From Bacillota bacterium (GTDB lineage Bacteria > Sysuimicrobiota > Sysuimicrobiia > Sysuimicrobiales > Segetimicrobiaceae), in assembly GCA_021324975.1 (NCBI GenBank), contig JAJPIA010000085.1:122006-186005 (forward strand): a DNA stretch of 64,000 bases, given 5' to 3'. Below the pieces are notes generated by a model. It was given only the letters and a program-made list of their open reading frames with translations, did not search any database and had not been told where the DNA came from. The position numbers were made by a program, and so were the translations under genes. Positions 1-6,746 of this stretch are shown one piece after another. Position 1 is the stretch's first letter. The number at the start of each line of letters is the position of its first letter.

Positions 1-539
1 AAGCCGAGACGCTCGAGCGGAACGATGCGCGGATAGACGACGAGTCGATCCAGGACGCGAACGTCTTGGACCTGGGTCGAGAAACCGAACAGGTCGCCGG
101 CCCGCAGCGTCGCCGGCCCGAATTCCCAGAGCCCGCGGTGAGTACACCGGACACGGTACCGGCGCCGTATGCGCTCGTACCACCGAGGCGAACACAGATG
201 GACGAGCGCGCGCCGCCGGGGCTTGTATGAGCTGGTCAGGTCCGCATCGAGAAATTCGAGTCCTTCTGGGACTTCATCTTCCACCTCCAGCCACGGGAGC
301 GGCAAGAGCTTTCGATTGGTGACCTCGAGCACGAGATCCACTTCCTCGTCAAAAAATGCCCTGCGCTGGCCGAGAATTCGGCGATACGTGACCCCGGTGA
401 AGCACGCCCGCTGCCAGAACCACGAGGCCGATCCGATCAACAGGCCGGTCACCGCGAAGACGAACAGGAGCGCCTGGTGGAACACAGCTCCCAGGACGCA
501 CAGGACCGCCAGGAGCGTCAGCCAGCCTTCGGAAGTCAC
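1..539 (-). CDS. DUF58 family protein, partial (3' end outside window)
   Basis: The frame starts at a GTG that overlaps the moxR stop (GTGA) and runs off the left edge, giving about 179 residues. Two hydrophobic segments lie at residues 6-40, followed by a soluble part with GQRRAFFDEEVDL, VTNRKLLPLPWLEVED and YRVRCTHRGLWEFGPATLRAGDLFGF. These match the beta-rich N-terminal half of DUF58 proteins, which usually carry a vWA-like domain further downstream. DUF58 proteins are typical partners of MoxR ATPases. The 4-bp overlap shows co-translation with moxR, so this gene should also lie under the upstream fluoride riboswitch. The C-terminal half cannot be seen. Confidence 0.82.
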   Translation of the reverse strand, partial: MTSEGWLTLLAVLCVLGAVFHQALLFVFAVTGLLIGSASWFWQRACFTGVTYRRILGQRRAFFDEEVDLVLEVTNRKLLPLPWLEVEDEVPEGLEFLDADLTSSYKPRRRALVHLCSPRWYERIRRRYRVRCTHRGLWEFGPATLRAGDLFGFSTQVQDVRVLDRLVVYPRIVPLERLG

Positions 540-1513
540 GGCCCAAGATGGCCGGAGGGCAGCGGCGCTTCCGCCGGCACTGGAACGCCCGCGATGATCT
601 CACCCATGATCTCCTGGAGGGCGGTCCCACGTAGGCGCGTCTGGCCGGTCGGCAGCAACCGGTGTCCCAGCACCGGGAGCGCGAGTTCCTTGACGTCGTC
701 CGGGAGAACGAACGCCCGGCTCCGCACGGCTGCGAGCGCCTGCGCCGCGCGCCGGAGGGCGAGCGACGCGCGCGGGCTGGCGCCGAGCGCGAGAGAGGCG
801 TGCGACCGCGTCGCCTGCACGAGCCCCACGACGTAGTCGCGCACCGCCGGGGCGACCGTGATGGCGCGCACCGCCTTGACGGCGGCGAGCACGGTCTCTG
901 GATCGGTGCACGGCGCGAGATCGTCGAGCGGCGACGCACGCTCGAAACGATCGAGGATGGCCGCCTCTTCCTCGGCCGTCGGATAGCCGAGCGACAGGCG
1001 CATCAGAAAGCGGTCGAGCTGGGCCTCGGGCAGCGGAAACGTCCCGGCGAACTCGATGGGGTTTTGGGTCGCAAGCACGATAAACGGCCGTGCCAGCGGT
1101 CGCGTTTCGCCTTCGGCGCTGACCTGCCGCTCTTCCATCGCCTCCAGGAGCGCAGATTGCGTGCGCGGCGTCGCGCGGTTGATCTCATCGACCAGCAACA
1201 CTTGGCTGAAGATCGGCCCCGGATGAAACTGGAACGACTGAGTCTCCGGTTGATAGACGGAGACGCCGAGCACGTCGCTCGGCAGGAGGTCGGGCGTGCA
1301 CTGAAGGCGCCGGAACGTTCCGCCGACGCTGCGCGCCAGGGCCTTCGCGAGCACCGTCTTGCCGATGCCGGGCACATCGTCGACCAGGACATGCCCCTCG
1401 CTCAGAAGCGCGGTGAGCAGCAACTCGATTGCCTGCGCCTTGCCCACGATGACGCGGCCGACCTGCTGCTGCACCCGCTGCGCGACGGCGCGCACGTCAA
1501 CGGGCACTTCCAC
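536..1513 (-). CDS. MoxR-family AAA+ ATPase
   Basis: This 325-residue protein is a full-length MoxR AAA+ ATPase. Walker A is DVPGIGKT (46-53), Walker B is LLVDE (106-110), and the sensor-1 region ATQNPIEFAGTFPLPEAQLDRF follows. MoxR proteins act as chaperone-like ATPases that assemble or activate partner complexes, usually with DUF58/vWA proteins such as the one encoded next. The GTG start at 1513 has a GGAGG about 9 nt upstream. The gene begins only 20 nt after an intrinsic terminator that forms the expression platform of a fluoride riboswitch, so expression is predicted to need fluoride. The target of this MoxR-DUF58 pair is unknown. Confidence 0.92.
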   Translation of the reverse strand: MEVPVDVRAVAQRVQQQVGRVIVGKAQAIELLLTALLSEGHVLVDDVPGIGKTVLAKALARSVGGTFRRLQCTPDLLPSDVLGVSVYQPETQSFQFHPGPIFSQVLLVDEINRATPRTQSALLEAMEERQVSAEGETRPLARPFIVLATQNPIEFAGTFPLPEAQLDRFLMRLSLGYPTAEEEAAILDRFERASPLDDLAPCTDPETVLAAVKAVRAITVAPAVRDYVVGLVQATRSHASLALGASPRASLALRRAAQALAAVRSRAFVLPDDVKELALPVLGHRLLPTGQTRLRGTALQEIMGEIIAGVPVPAEAPLPSGHLGP

Positions 1514-1533
1514 CCATCCACCTCCCAGGAACC

Positions 1534-1567
1534 AAAAAGGCTTCTACAGTCGCGTGCTGTAGAAGCC
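1534..1567 (-). terminator. Intrinsic terminator in moxR leader (riboswitch expression platform)
   Basis: On the minus strand a perfect 11-bp stem pairs GGCTTCTACAG (1567-1557) with CTGTAGAAGCC (1549-1539) around a 7-nt loop, followed by TTTTT (1538-1534). It lies between the promoter and the moxR start, so it works as an attenuator. The 5' arm contains GCTTC (1566-1562), which is also the pseudoknot strand of the overlapping aptamer. Aptamer and terminator are therefore mutually exclusive. Confidence 0.88.
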
Positions 1568-1620
1568 ATCGGCCCGCGAGGCATGCGCCTCGGAGGCAGT
1601 TGTGGCGGGCCTCATCGCCC
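1557..1620 (-). ncRNA. Fluoride riboswitch (crcB motif) controlling moxR-DUF58
   Basis: The minus strand starts with GGGCGATGAGGCCCGCC (1620-1604), which matches the 5' half of the Thermotoga-type fluoride aptamer as I remember it. P1 is GGCG/CGCC. The conserved AAC is followed by an extended P2 (GCC 1597-1595 with GGC 1574-1572) that encloses a 6-bp CGAGGC/GCCTCG hairpin with a GCAT loop. Next come CGATG (1571-1567) and GCTTC (1566-1562), which can pair with GAGGC (1613-1609) as the pseudoknot with one G.U pair. A1569 and T1561 match the linchpin A-U pair. The position usually U after P2 is C1571, a deviation. Overlap with the terminator arm predicts fluoride-dependent antitermination. Confidence 0.78.
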
Positions 1621-1649
1621 TCGAGCGCGTTCGACGTCCAGCGTCCCCC

Positions 1650-1679
1650 ATTATAGGAACGCTCGCGACGAAGCGTCAA
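1650..1679 (-). promoter_or_regulatory. Sigma-70-type promoter of the moxR leader
   Basis: TTGACG (1679-1674) and a perfect TATAAT (1655-1650) are separated by 18 bp on the minus strand. Transcription should begin near 1643, about 23 nt before the riboswitch aptamer and 130 nt before the moxR start codon. Confidence 0.82.
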
Positions 1680-1730
1680 TAAACGAGAGCTTCGCCCCTC
1701 CCATCAACCGAAGCGACCGAGGGATAGGGC

Positions 1731-1759
1731 TTGTCGCGGCGTCACTCCGCTGGTATTAT
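1731..1759 (+). promoter_or_regulatory. Sigma-70-type promoter of the Hyf/Ehr-like operon
   Basis: TTGTCG (1731-1736) and TATTAT (1754-1759) are separated by 17 bp. The predicted start is near 1766, about 35 nt upstream of the fluoride aptamer. The -35 box is 51 bp from the divergent moxR -35 box. Confidence 0.72.
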
Positions 1760-1799
1760 TGCCGCGGTAAGAAGCGCGCTCTCATACGGCGCCCGGCTC

Positions 1800-1854
1800 C
1801 TGGCGATGAGGCTCGCCATATAACCGCGTGTTTCGACGCTGATAGCCTCTGCAG
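1800..1854 (+). ncRNA. Fluoride riboswitch (crcB motif) controlling the Hyf/Ehr-like operon
   Basis: The aptamer is close to consensus. P1 is GGCGA (1802-1806) with TCGCC (1813-1817). The conserved AAC (1822-1824) precedes P2, GCGT (1826-1829) with ACGC (1836-1839). TGATA (1840-1844) follows. The pseudoknot pairs GAGGCT (1808-1813) with AGCCTC (1844-1849). The long-range pairs of fluoride aptamers are present: A1806 with T1840, and A1842 with T1850. The pseudoknot strand is also the start of the terminator's 5' arm, so fluoride binding should prevent termination and switch on the downstream genes. Formate-hydrogenlyase-type genes are among those I recall being associated with crcB motifs. Confidence 0.9.
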
Positions 1855-1880
1855 CCTGTTCGGCTCTGCAGAGGCTTTGT
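1844..1880 (+). terminator. Intrinsic terminator, expression platform of the plus-strand fluoride riboswitch
   Basis: AGCCTCTGCAG (1844-1854) pairs perfectly with CTGCAGAGGCT (1866-1876), followed by TTTGTTGCGTTT. The first six bases of the 5' arm are also the pseudoknot strand of the aptamer. From here to the first start codon (1881-2042) I see no ORF or further conserved structure, only the ribosome binding site GGGGAGGTGA just before 2043. Confidence 0.88.
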
Positions 1881-2042
1881 TGCGTTTGGAGAGCGGTACG
1901 CCCGCGGTCACCGAGGCCCTTGGCGGTAGCGTTCGGTGGCCCCCCGAAGCGCAGGTGCAGGTCTATGGCCCTTGCGCGGGAGGGCGCCGCGGGCTCGACG
2001 TCTCCAACGGTCCGACAATGGTGTCCTGAGGGGAGGTGACGG

Positions 2043-2987
2043 GTGGCCGCCCACATGCTCTTCAACGTGATCCAGGCGCTTACGGTCCTGCTCCTATCGC
2101 CGCTCGTCAAGGGAGTTTTGGATCGGTGGAAGGAACGCGTCCAATCGCGCCGCGGGCCGACCATCTGGCAACCGTATCGAGATCTTTGGAAACTTTTCCA
2201 GAAGGACGAGGTGGTTTCTGACCAGAGCTCGTGGATCTTTCGGGCGACGCCCTATGTTGTGTTCACGATGCCGCTCTTCGTGACCCTTCTGATCCCCGCG
2301 CTCACAACATACCCGCTGTTCTTCGCCTTTATGGGGGACATGCTGGGGGCCGGATTTTTGCTCGCGTTCGGCGGATTCTTCGCAGCGCTCGCGGCCGTCG
2401 ACACGACGAATCCCTACGGTGCCATGGGGGCGAGCCGGACCCGAATGGTTGGCTTCCTGGCCGAACCGGTGTTCATCATCGTTTTCTTCACCATCTCGTT
2501 CGTCGCCGGCTCGACGATTCCGTACATCGTCCAACAGCAATGGGTTTCGCCGCCGTCCAACTTCTTTGAGCCTTCGCACGTCCTGATTATGCTGGCCTTT
2601 CTCATGCTCTTACTGGCGGAGGCGGGTCGGATTCCGGTGGACAGCCCGTCCGGCCACTTCGAGCTCGCCATGATCGACGAGTCGAAGAACCTGGAGTACT
2701 CGGGGCGCGGCGCCGCGCTCATGAACTGGGGCGGCGCGATGAAGTTCATGGTACTCCAGCTGGTCTTCCTCAATGTCCTCGTCACGCCGTGGGGTCTGGC
2801 GCAGACTCCGTCACTCGCCGCGGTGATGCTGGCGATTCCGCTCGTATTTTCCAAGATCCTCGTGCTGCTCGCCGTGCTCACGGTCATCGAGTCGTCGCTG
2901 GCGAAGCTGAGGCTTTTCCGCATTACGGAGTTTCTGGGCGCGGCGTTCGTCATCGCGACCGTTGCGATGATCACGCGCATCTTCTAG
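2043..2987 (+). CDS. HyfC/HycD/NuoH-like membrane subunit
   Basis: This 314-residue, multi-helix protein is the NuoH/HycD-type subunit that anchors the peripheral arm to the membrane arm in hydrogenase-like complexes. The family loop is visible as AEAGRIPVDSPSGHFELAMIDE (about 192-213), with E193, D200, H205 and E207, and the N-terminal QSRRGPTIWQPYRDLWKLFQKD is also typical. GTG at 2043 follows GGGGAGGTGA by 4-5 nt. It is the first gene after the riboswitch terminator and heads a tight six-gene operon. It has no redox centre of its own; the family links Fe-S cluster reduction to ion movement. Confidence 0.92.
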   Translation: MAAHMLFNVIQALTVLLLSPLVKGVLDRWKERVQSRRGPTIWQPYRDLWKLFQKDEVVSDQSSWIFRATPYVVFTMPLFVTLLIPALTTYPLFFAFMGDMLGAGFLLAFGGFFAALAAVDTTNPYGAMGASRTRMVGFLAEPVFIIVFFTISFVAGSTIPYIVQQQWVSPPSNFFEPSHVLIMLAFLMLLLAEAGRIPVDSPSGHFELAMIDESKNLEYSGRGAALMNWGGAMKFMVLQLVFLNVLVTPWGLAQTPSLAAVMLAIPLVFSKILVLLAVLTVIESSLAKLRLFRITEFLGAAFVIATVAMITRIF

Positions 2988-3001
2988 TCAAGGAGCGTCG
3001 A

Positions 3002-3679
3002 GTGGTGCAATCAGCGTGGGCGGTGGCGCTCAACGATCTGGCCGGCGGGCTCTTTCTGTTGACAGCCGTCGCACTCGTTGTTGTCCGGCAGGTGCAAGCG
3101 TGCTTGGCGGCGTTCGTGTTGGAGTCCGTGCTGCTCGCCGCTTCGGCGTTCATTCTGGCGGCCGCGTCCGGCATCCCCGACCTCGTCGCCGTCGGCTTGA
3201 TCACGATCGCCGTCAAAGCCGTCCTCCTGCCCTGGCTGCTTCGCGGCACGGTCCCCGAAGAGATCTACACTCGTCGGGAACTGTCACAACTCGTCAATGT
3301 CCCTGCATCGCTCCTGATCGCCCTGGCGCTCACCCTGGCCGCGTATCTCATCGCCGTGCCCCTCGCGCCGGCGCAGGATGCCTTTATCAGGGTCAATCTT
3401 CCCATCGGTCTCGCCGGGCTCTTCATCAGCGCTTTGTCGCTGGTCACGCGTCGCGAGGCCGTCCCGCAGCTCGTCGGGTTGTTGGCCATGGAAAATGGCG
3501 CGTTCCTGGCCGGCGTCTCCATCGCGCCTGACCTCCCGTTGATCGCCGAGTTGGCCGCGTCCTTCGACGTGCTGGTGATCGTCCTCGTCATGGGCATCTT
3601 GACCCGTGCCATTCACGAGCATGTCGGCACGACCGACATCGTCGAGCTTGTGGAGCGAAGCGACGAGGAAGAGCTGTGA
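3002..3679 (+). CDS. HyfE-like (NuoK-type) membrane subunit
   Basis: The protein has about 225 residues, nearly all in hydrophobic helices, with a short acidic tail (ELVERSDEEEL). Length, the motif SGIPDLVAVGLITIAVKAVLLPW and the position between HyfC-like and HyfF-like genes fit HyfE, a fusion related to NuoK/MrpC. AAGGAG at 2990-2995 precedes two in-frame GTG codons at 3002 and 3005, and either could be the start. The next gene overlaps its stop by 4 bp. The role is structural and ion-conducting in the membrane arm. Confidence 0.86.
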   Translation: MVQSAWAVALNDLAGGLFLLTAVALVVVRQVQACLAAFVLESVLLAASAFILAAASGIPDLVAVGLITIAVKAVLLPWLLRGTVPEEIYTRRELSQLVNVPASLLIALALTLAAYLIAVPLAPAQDAFIRVNLPIGLAGLFISALSLVTRREAVPQLVGLLAMENGAFLAGVSIAPDLPLIAELAASFDVLVIVLVMGILTRAIHEHVGTTDIVELVERSDEEEL

Positions 3680-5109
3680 CGCTCATCGTGATCCCGCTCT
3701 TGCCCCTGGCGGCGGCGCTCTGGGCACTGTTCCCGCAGCGAGGGCGCGCTGCCGCCGGAGCGACGATGGCGGCGGCCGCCGCGGCCGCGGGGGCCGCATG
3801 GAGCGTAGCGCTACGGAGCGCCGCCGGCGCTCCCACGGTTGCGATATCTGGATGGATCGCCTGCGACGGTTTGGGCGCGCTCGCGCTCGTGCTCGTGGCC
3901 GGAGTGAACCTCAGCGCCGCGATCTTTTCCTACGGTTACGTGTCGGCCCGCCTTGCGCCCGCGGGATCCCGGGCGGAACGCCGATACTACGTCGACTACA
4001 ATCTCTTCGCCGGCTCACTCCTGCTCGTACCGCTGCTGTCGGAACCCGCGCTCGTCTGGATCGCGATCGAGCTGACGACGCTCCTGTCGGTGTTTCTGGT
4101 CGGGTTCACCCGAACGCGCGGCGCCCTCGAGGCGGCGTGGAAGTACGTCGTCCTTACGCTGATGGGCGCGGCGATCGCTCTCCTCGGGTTTCTCCTCCTC
4201 TATTGGGCGTTGCGGGGCGCGGGAGGCGCCGCGTTCACATGGGATGGGCTCACGGCGGCCGCCCCGCGCATGCCGGCGGGTCTGATGCAGGCGGCCTTCC
4301 TCCTCGTTCTCGTTGGCCTGGGCGCCAAGCTCGGACTCGTCCCGTTGCACACGTGGGTCCCGGATGCGTACCGCCATGCACCGGCTCCGGTCTGCGCGCT
4401 TCTGTCCGGGGCGGAAGCCACGGTCGTGCTCTATGCGATTCTGCGTCTCGTGCCGGTAGCGGCCGGGGTGCCCGGCGCGCACGCTGGGGGCTGGCTCATT
4501 GGCTTTGGACTGCTGTCCGTTGGCGTGGCGGTTTTTCTCATCCTCCAGGCGAGCGACTACAAGCACGTGTTTGCCTACTCGACGATCGAGCACATGGGCA
4601 TCATCCTGGTGGCTGCGGGTCTCGGGGGAGCGCTCGCCTCCTACGGCGCAGCCGCACAGGTGCTTGCGCATTCCGTCACCAAGACATTTTGTTTTCTTGC
4701 CGCGGGGGCGGCCGCGGTGGTGACGCCGCGGCGTGAGATCCAAGGGCTCCTGCGAATCTCGCCGGTTGCCGGCGCGGCGCTGCTGCTCGGAGGGCTCGCG
4801 ATTGCGGGGGCCCCTCCGCTCGCGGTCTTCCTCAGCGAGTTCACGATTTTCCGGGCGGGGTTCGCGGAGCGATACCCGATCGCCGCCGCGCTTCTGGCCG
4901 GGTTTGTCGCCGTTGGATTCTTCGCCGTGATGGCGCATGTGAACCGCGCGGTCTTTGGCCGCGCCGGCGTGCGTAAAGTCATCCCCTTGCCGGGGGCGTG
5001 TGTGTTCGCGCTGGCAGCCGCCTCCGTCCCCGTGTTGTGGCTCGGTGTGTACGTCCCCCGCCCTGTTCTCGGGCTTCTCCATCAGGCGGCGCTGTGGATT
5101 GGGAGGTGA
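3676..5109 (+). CDS. HyfF-like antiporter-type membrane subunit
   Basis: The protein has 477 residues and about 14 predicted helices of the proton_antipo_M family (NuoN/M/L, MrpD, HyfF). The charged residues of the ion path are kept: E132 in IAIELTTLLS, K218 in GLGAKLGLVPLHTWVPDAY, K296 in ASDYKHVFAYSTIEHMG and K336 in AHSVTKTF. The GTG start overlaps the previous stop (GTGA). Retention of these residues shows selection for ion translocation even though the redox subunits of this operon are degenerate. Confidence 0.9.
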   Translation: MTLIVIPLLPLAAALWALFPQRGRAAAGATMAAAAAAAGAAWSVALRSAAGAPTVAISGWIACDGLGALALVLVAGVNLSAAIFSYGYVSARLAPAGSRAERRYYVDYNLFAGSLLLVPLLSEPALVWIAIELTTLLSVFLVGFTRTRGALEAAWKYVVLTLMGAAIALLGFLLLYWALRGAGGAAFTWDGLTAAAPRMPAGLMQAAFLLVLVGLGAKLGLVPLHTWVPDAYRHAPAPVCALLSGAEATVVLYAILRLVPVAAGVPGAHAGGWLIGFGLLSVGVAVFLILQASDYKHVFAYSTIEHMGIILVAAGLGGALASYGAAAQVLAHSVTKTFCFLAAGAAAVVTPRREIQGLLRISPVAGAALLLGGLAIAGAPPLAVFLSEFTIFRAGFAERYPIAAALLAGFVAVGFFAVMAHVNRAVFGRAGVRKVIPLPGACVFALAAASVPVLWLGVYVPRPVLGLLHQAALWIGR

Positions 5110-5116
5110 GAAACGC

Positions 5117-6709
5117 GTGAGCCCTGTAGATCGCGCCGGCGCAAGCCGGACGGGTATCGACGCGCTGGTCAGGGCCGAGTGGCCGGACGTCGCTATTTCG
5201 AGCGACGGCCGCGCGGCGACGATCGCCTGCCCGCCGGAAGCGCTGCGCGGGGTCTGCCGTCGCCTCTTTAGCGACCTCGGATATGCCTTTGGAGGGCTTG
5301 TAGTCGAGGATGCCCAGGCGGTCTGGAGCCTGCGCTACTTGTTCTACAGCCCTCTGGCGGAGCTGGCGCACGTGGTGACCGAGTGCGTCAAGCCCTCCGA
5401 AACGGTGCCGAGCATCAGCGTCGAGGTCCACGCAGCGGACTGGCATGAGCGGGAGGCGGAAGACCTCTTCGGGTTGGGTTTTGAGGGGCATCCACGCCTT
5501 GGGGACTTCGTCCTGCACAACGACGTCTGGCCGGAGAGCGTCGCGCCGATGCGCCGGTCCTTCGACCCCGCGGTGCGTGCGCCGTTGCACCGGCCCGATC
5601 CGAATTGGGCGCCCCTCCGCCTCGTGGATGAACCGGGCGCGTTCCTGATGCCCGTCGGACCCATTTACTCCGATATCACCGAGAGCGCGCTCTTCCTCCT
5701 CGAAACGGTCGGCGAAGACGTCATCCGCGTCTTCCCTCGTCTATTTTACAAATACCGCGCCGTGGAGAAGAACGCCGAAGGACGCAGCGTCGACGACGGG
5801 CTGTTGGTGGCGGAACGATTCGCCGCCACGTCGGCGTTCGCGCACTCGCTCGCCTTCTGCCACGCGGTGGAACAGATCGGCGGGATCGCCGTGCCGCCTC
5901 GCGGGCGCACGCTCCGCATCTTCCTCGCCGAACTCGAGCGGCTGCGGCACCACGTCGCGGCCATCGAAGGGATCTGCGCGTCGACCGCCCTCGCGGTGGC
6001 CGCAAGTCAGGCGGCGATCCTCGAGGAACAACTCTTGCGGCTATCGGGCGCGCTGACGGGCCACCGGTACCTGTTCGGGCTCAACGTGCCTGGGGGACTC
6101 GCACGGGACCTCGAGACGGCGGCGTGCCGGGAAACGGCGGCGTCGGTCGGAACCGTGCTCCACGGATTGTCGCGGCTGCGCGAGATGCTCCGGTTTTCAT
6201 CGAGCTTTCTCGACCGTATCGAAGGCGTCGGCGCGATCGCTGAGCAGGCGGCATTGACGCACGGACTGGTGGGCCCGATTGCCCGCGCGTCGAACGTGGC
6301 GCGCGACCTCCGCCGCGCACAGCCCTACGGAGGCTACGAACAATTCGAGTTTCAGGTGCCGCGGGAGACGACCGGAGACGGCTATGCGCGCCTGCTGGTC
6401 CTCTTCGCGGAGGCGGAGCAATCGACCGGTTTGCTGCGACAGTCGGCGGACCGGTTGTCCGAAGGCCCGGTTCACGTACCGGCGCCGATTCGCGCGGGCG
6501 CCGCCTTCGGATGGTGCGAGGCTCCACTCGGCGCCGCCTTTCACTGGGTGCGGATCGGCGCGGACGGTCGGATCGAGCGATTTCGACCGATCACACCGTC
6601 GTTTGTGAACTGGCACGGCTTTCATCTTGCCGCCGAGAACTTCGCCTTCCAGGATTTCCCGATCATCCTGGCCACCTTCGGCCTCTCGGTCGCGGAGTGC
6701 GATCGCTGA
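5117..6709 (+). CDS. HyfG/HycE-like large subunit lacking NiFe ligands (Ehr-type)
   Basis: The protein has 530 residues. Residues 1-165 form a NuoC-like domain (VHAADWHEREAEDLFGLGFEGHPRL) and 175-530 the hydrogenase large-subunit/NuoD-like domain. The N-terminal motif usually RxCGxCxFAHS reads RFAATSAFAHS, so the two cysteines are A236 and S239. The C-terminal CxxC reads S524-V-A-E527 before CDR. A NiFe site therefore cannot form, as known for Ehr (energy-converting-hydrogenase-related) complexes and NuoD. GTG at 5117 follows GGGAGGTGAG, and longer in-frame starts would lie inside the previous gene. It should pair with the small subunit encoded next. Confidence 0.88.
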   Translation: MSPVDRAGASRTGIDALVRAEWPDVAISSDGRAATIACPPEALRGVCRRLFSDLGYAFGGLVVEDAQAVWSLRYLFYSPLAELAHVVTECVKPSETVPSISVEVHAADWHEREAEDLFGLGFEGHPRLGDFVLHNDVWPESVAPMRRSFDPAVRAPLHRPDPNWAPLRLVDEPGAFLMPVGPIYSDITESALFLLETVGEDVIRVFPRLFYKYRAVEKNAEGRSVDDGLLVAERFAATSAFAHSLAFCHAVEQIGGIAVPPRGRTLRIFLAELERLRHHVAAIEGICASTALAVAASQAAILEEQLLRLSGALTGHRYLFGLNVPGGLARDLETAACRETAASVGTVLHGLSRLREMLRFSSSFLDRIEGVGAIAEQAALTHGLVGPIARASNVARDLRRAQPYGGYEQFEFQVPRETTGDGYARLLVLFAEAEQSTGLLRQSADRLSEGPVHVPAPIRAGAAFGWCEAPLGAAFHWVRIGADGRIERFRPITPSFVNWHGFHLAAENFAFQDFPIILATFGLSVAECDR

Positions 6710-6746
6710 TGCGGCGGCGGCGGCGGTCCCCAAGGAGATATGCGCC

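Noticed and set aside
1539-1567. The inverted repeat near moxR as a transposon end or operator
   Set aside because: It is followed by a T-run and its arm overlaps an aptamer pseudoknot strand, which fits a riboswitch terminator better. No target duplication or transposase is seen.
662-2029. A plus-strand open frame running across the moxR complement and both riboswitches
   Set aside because: The moxR frame on the other strand has clear AAA+ motifs, and the frame's end covers structured leader RNA.
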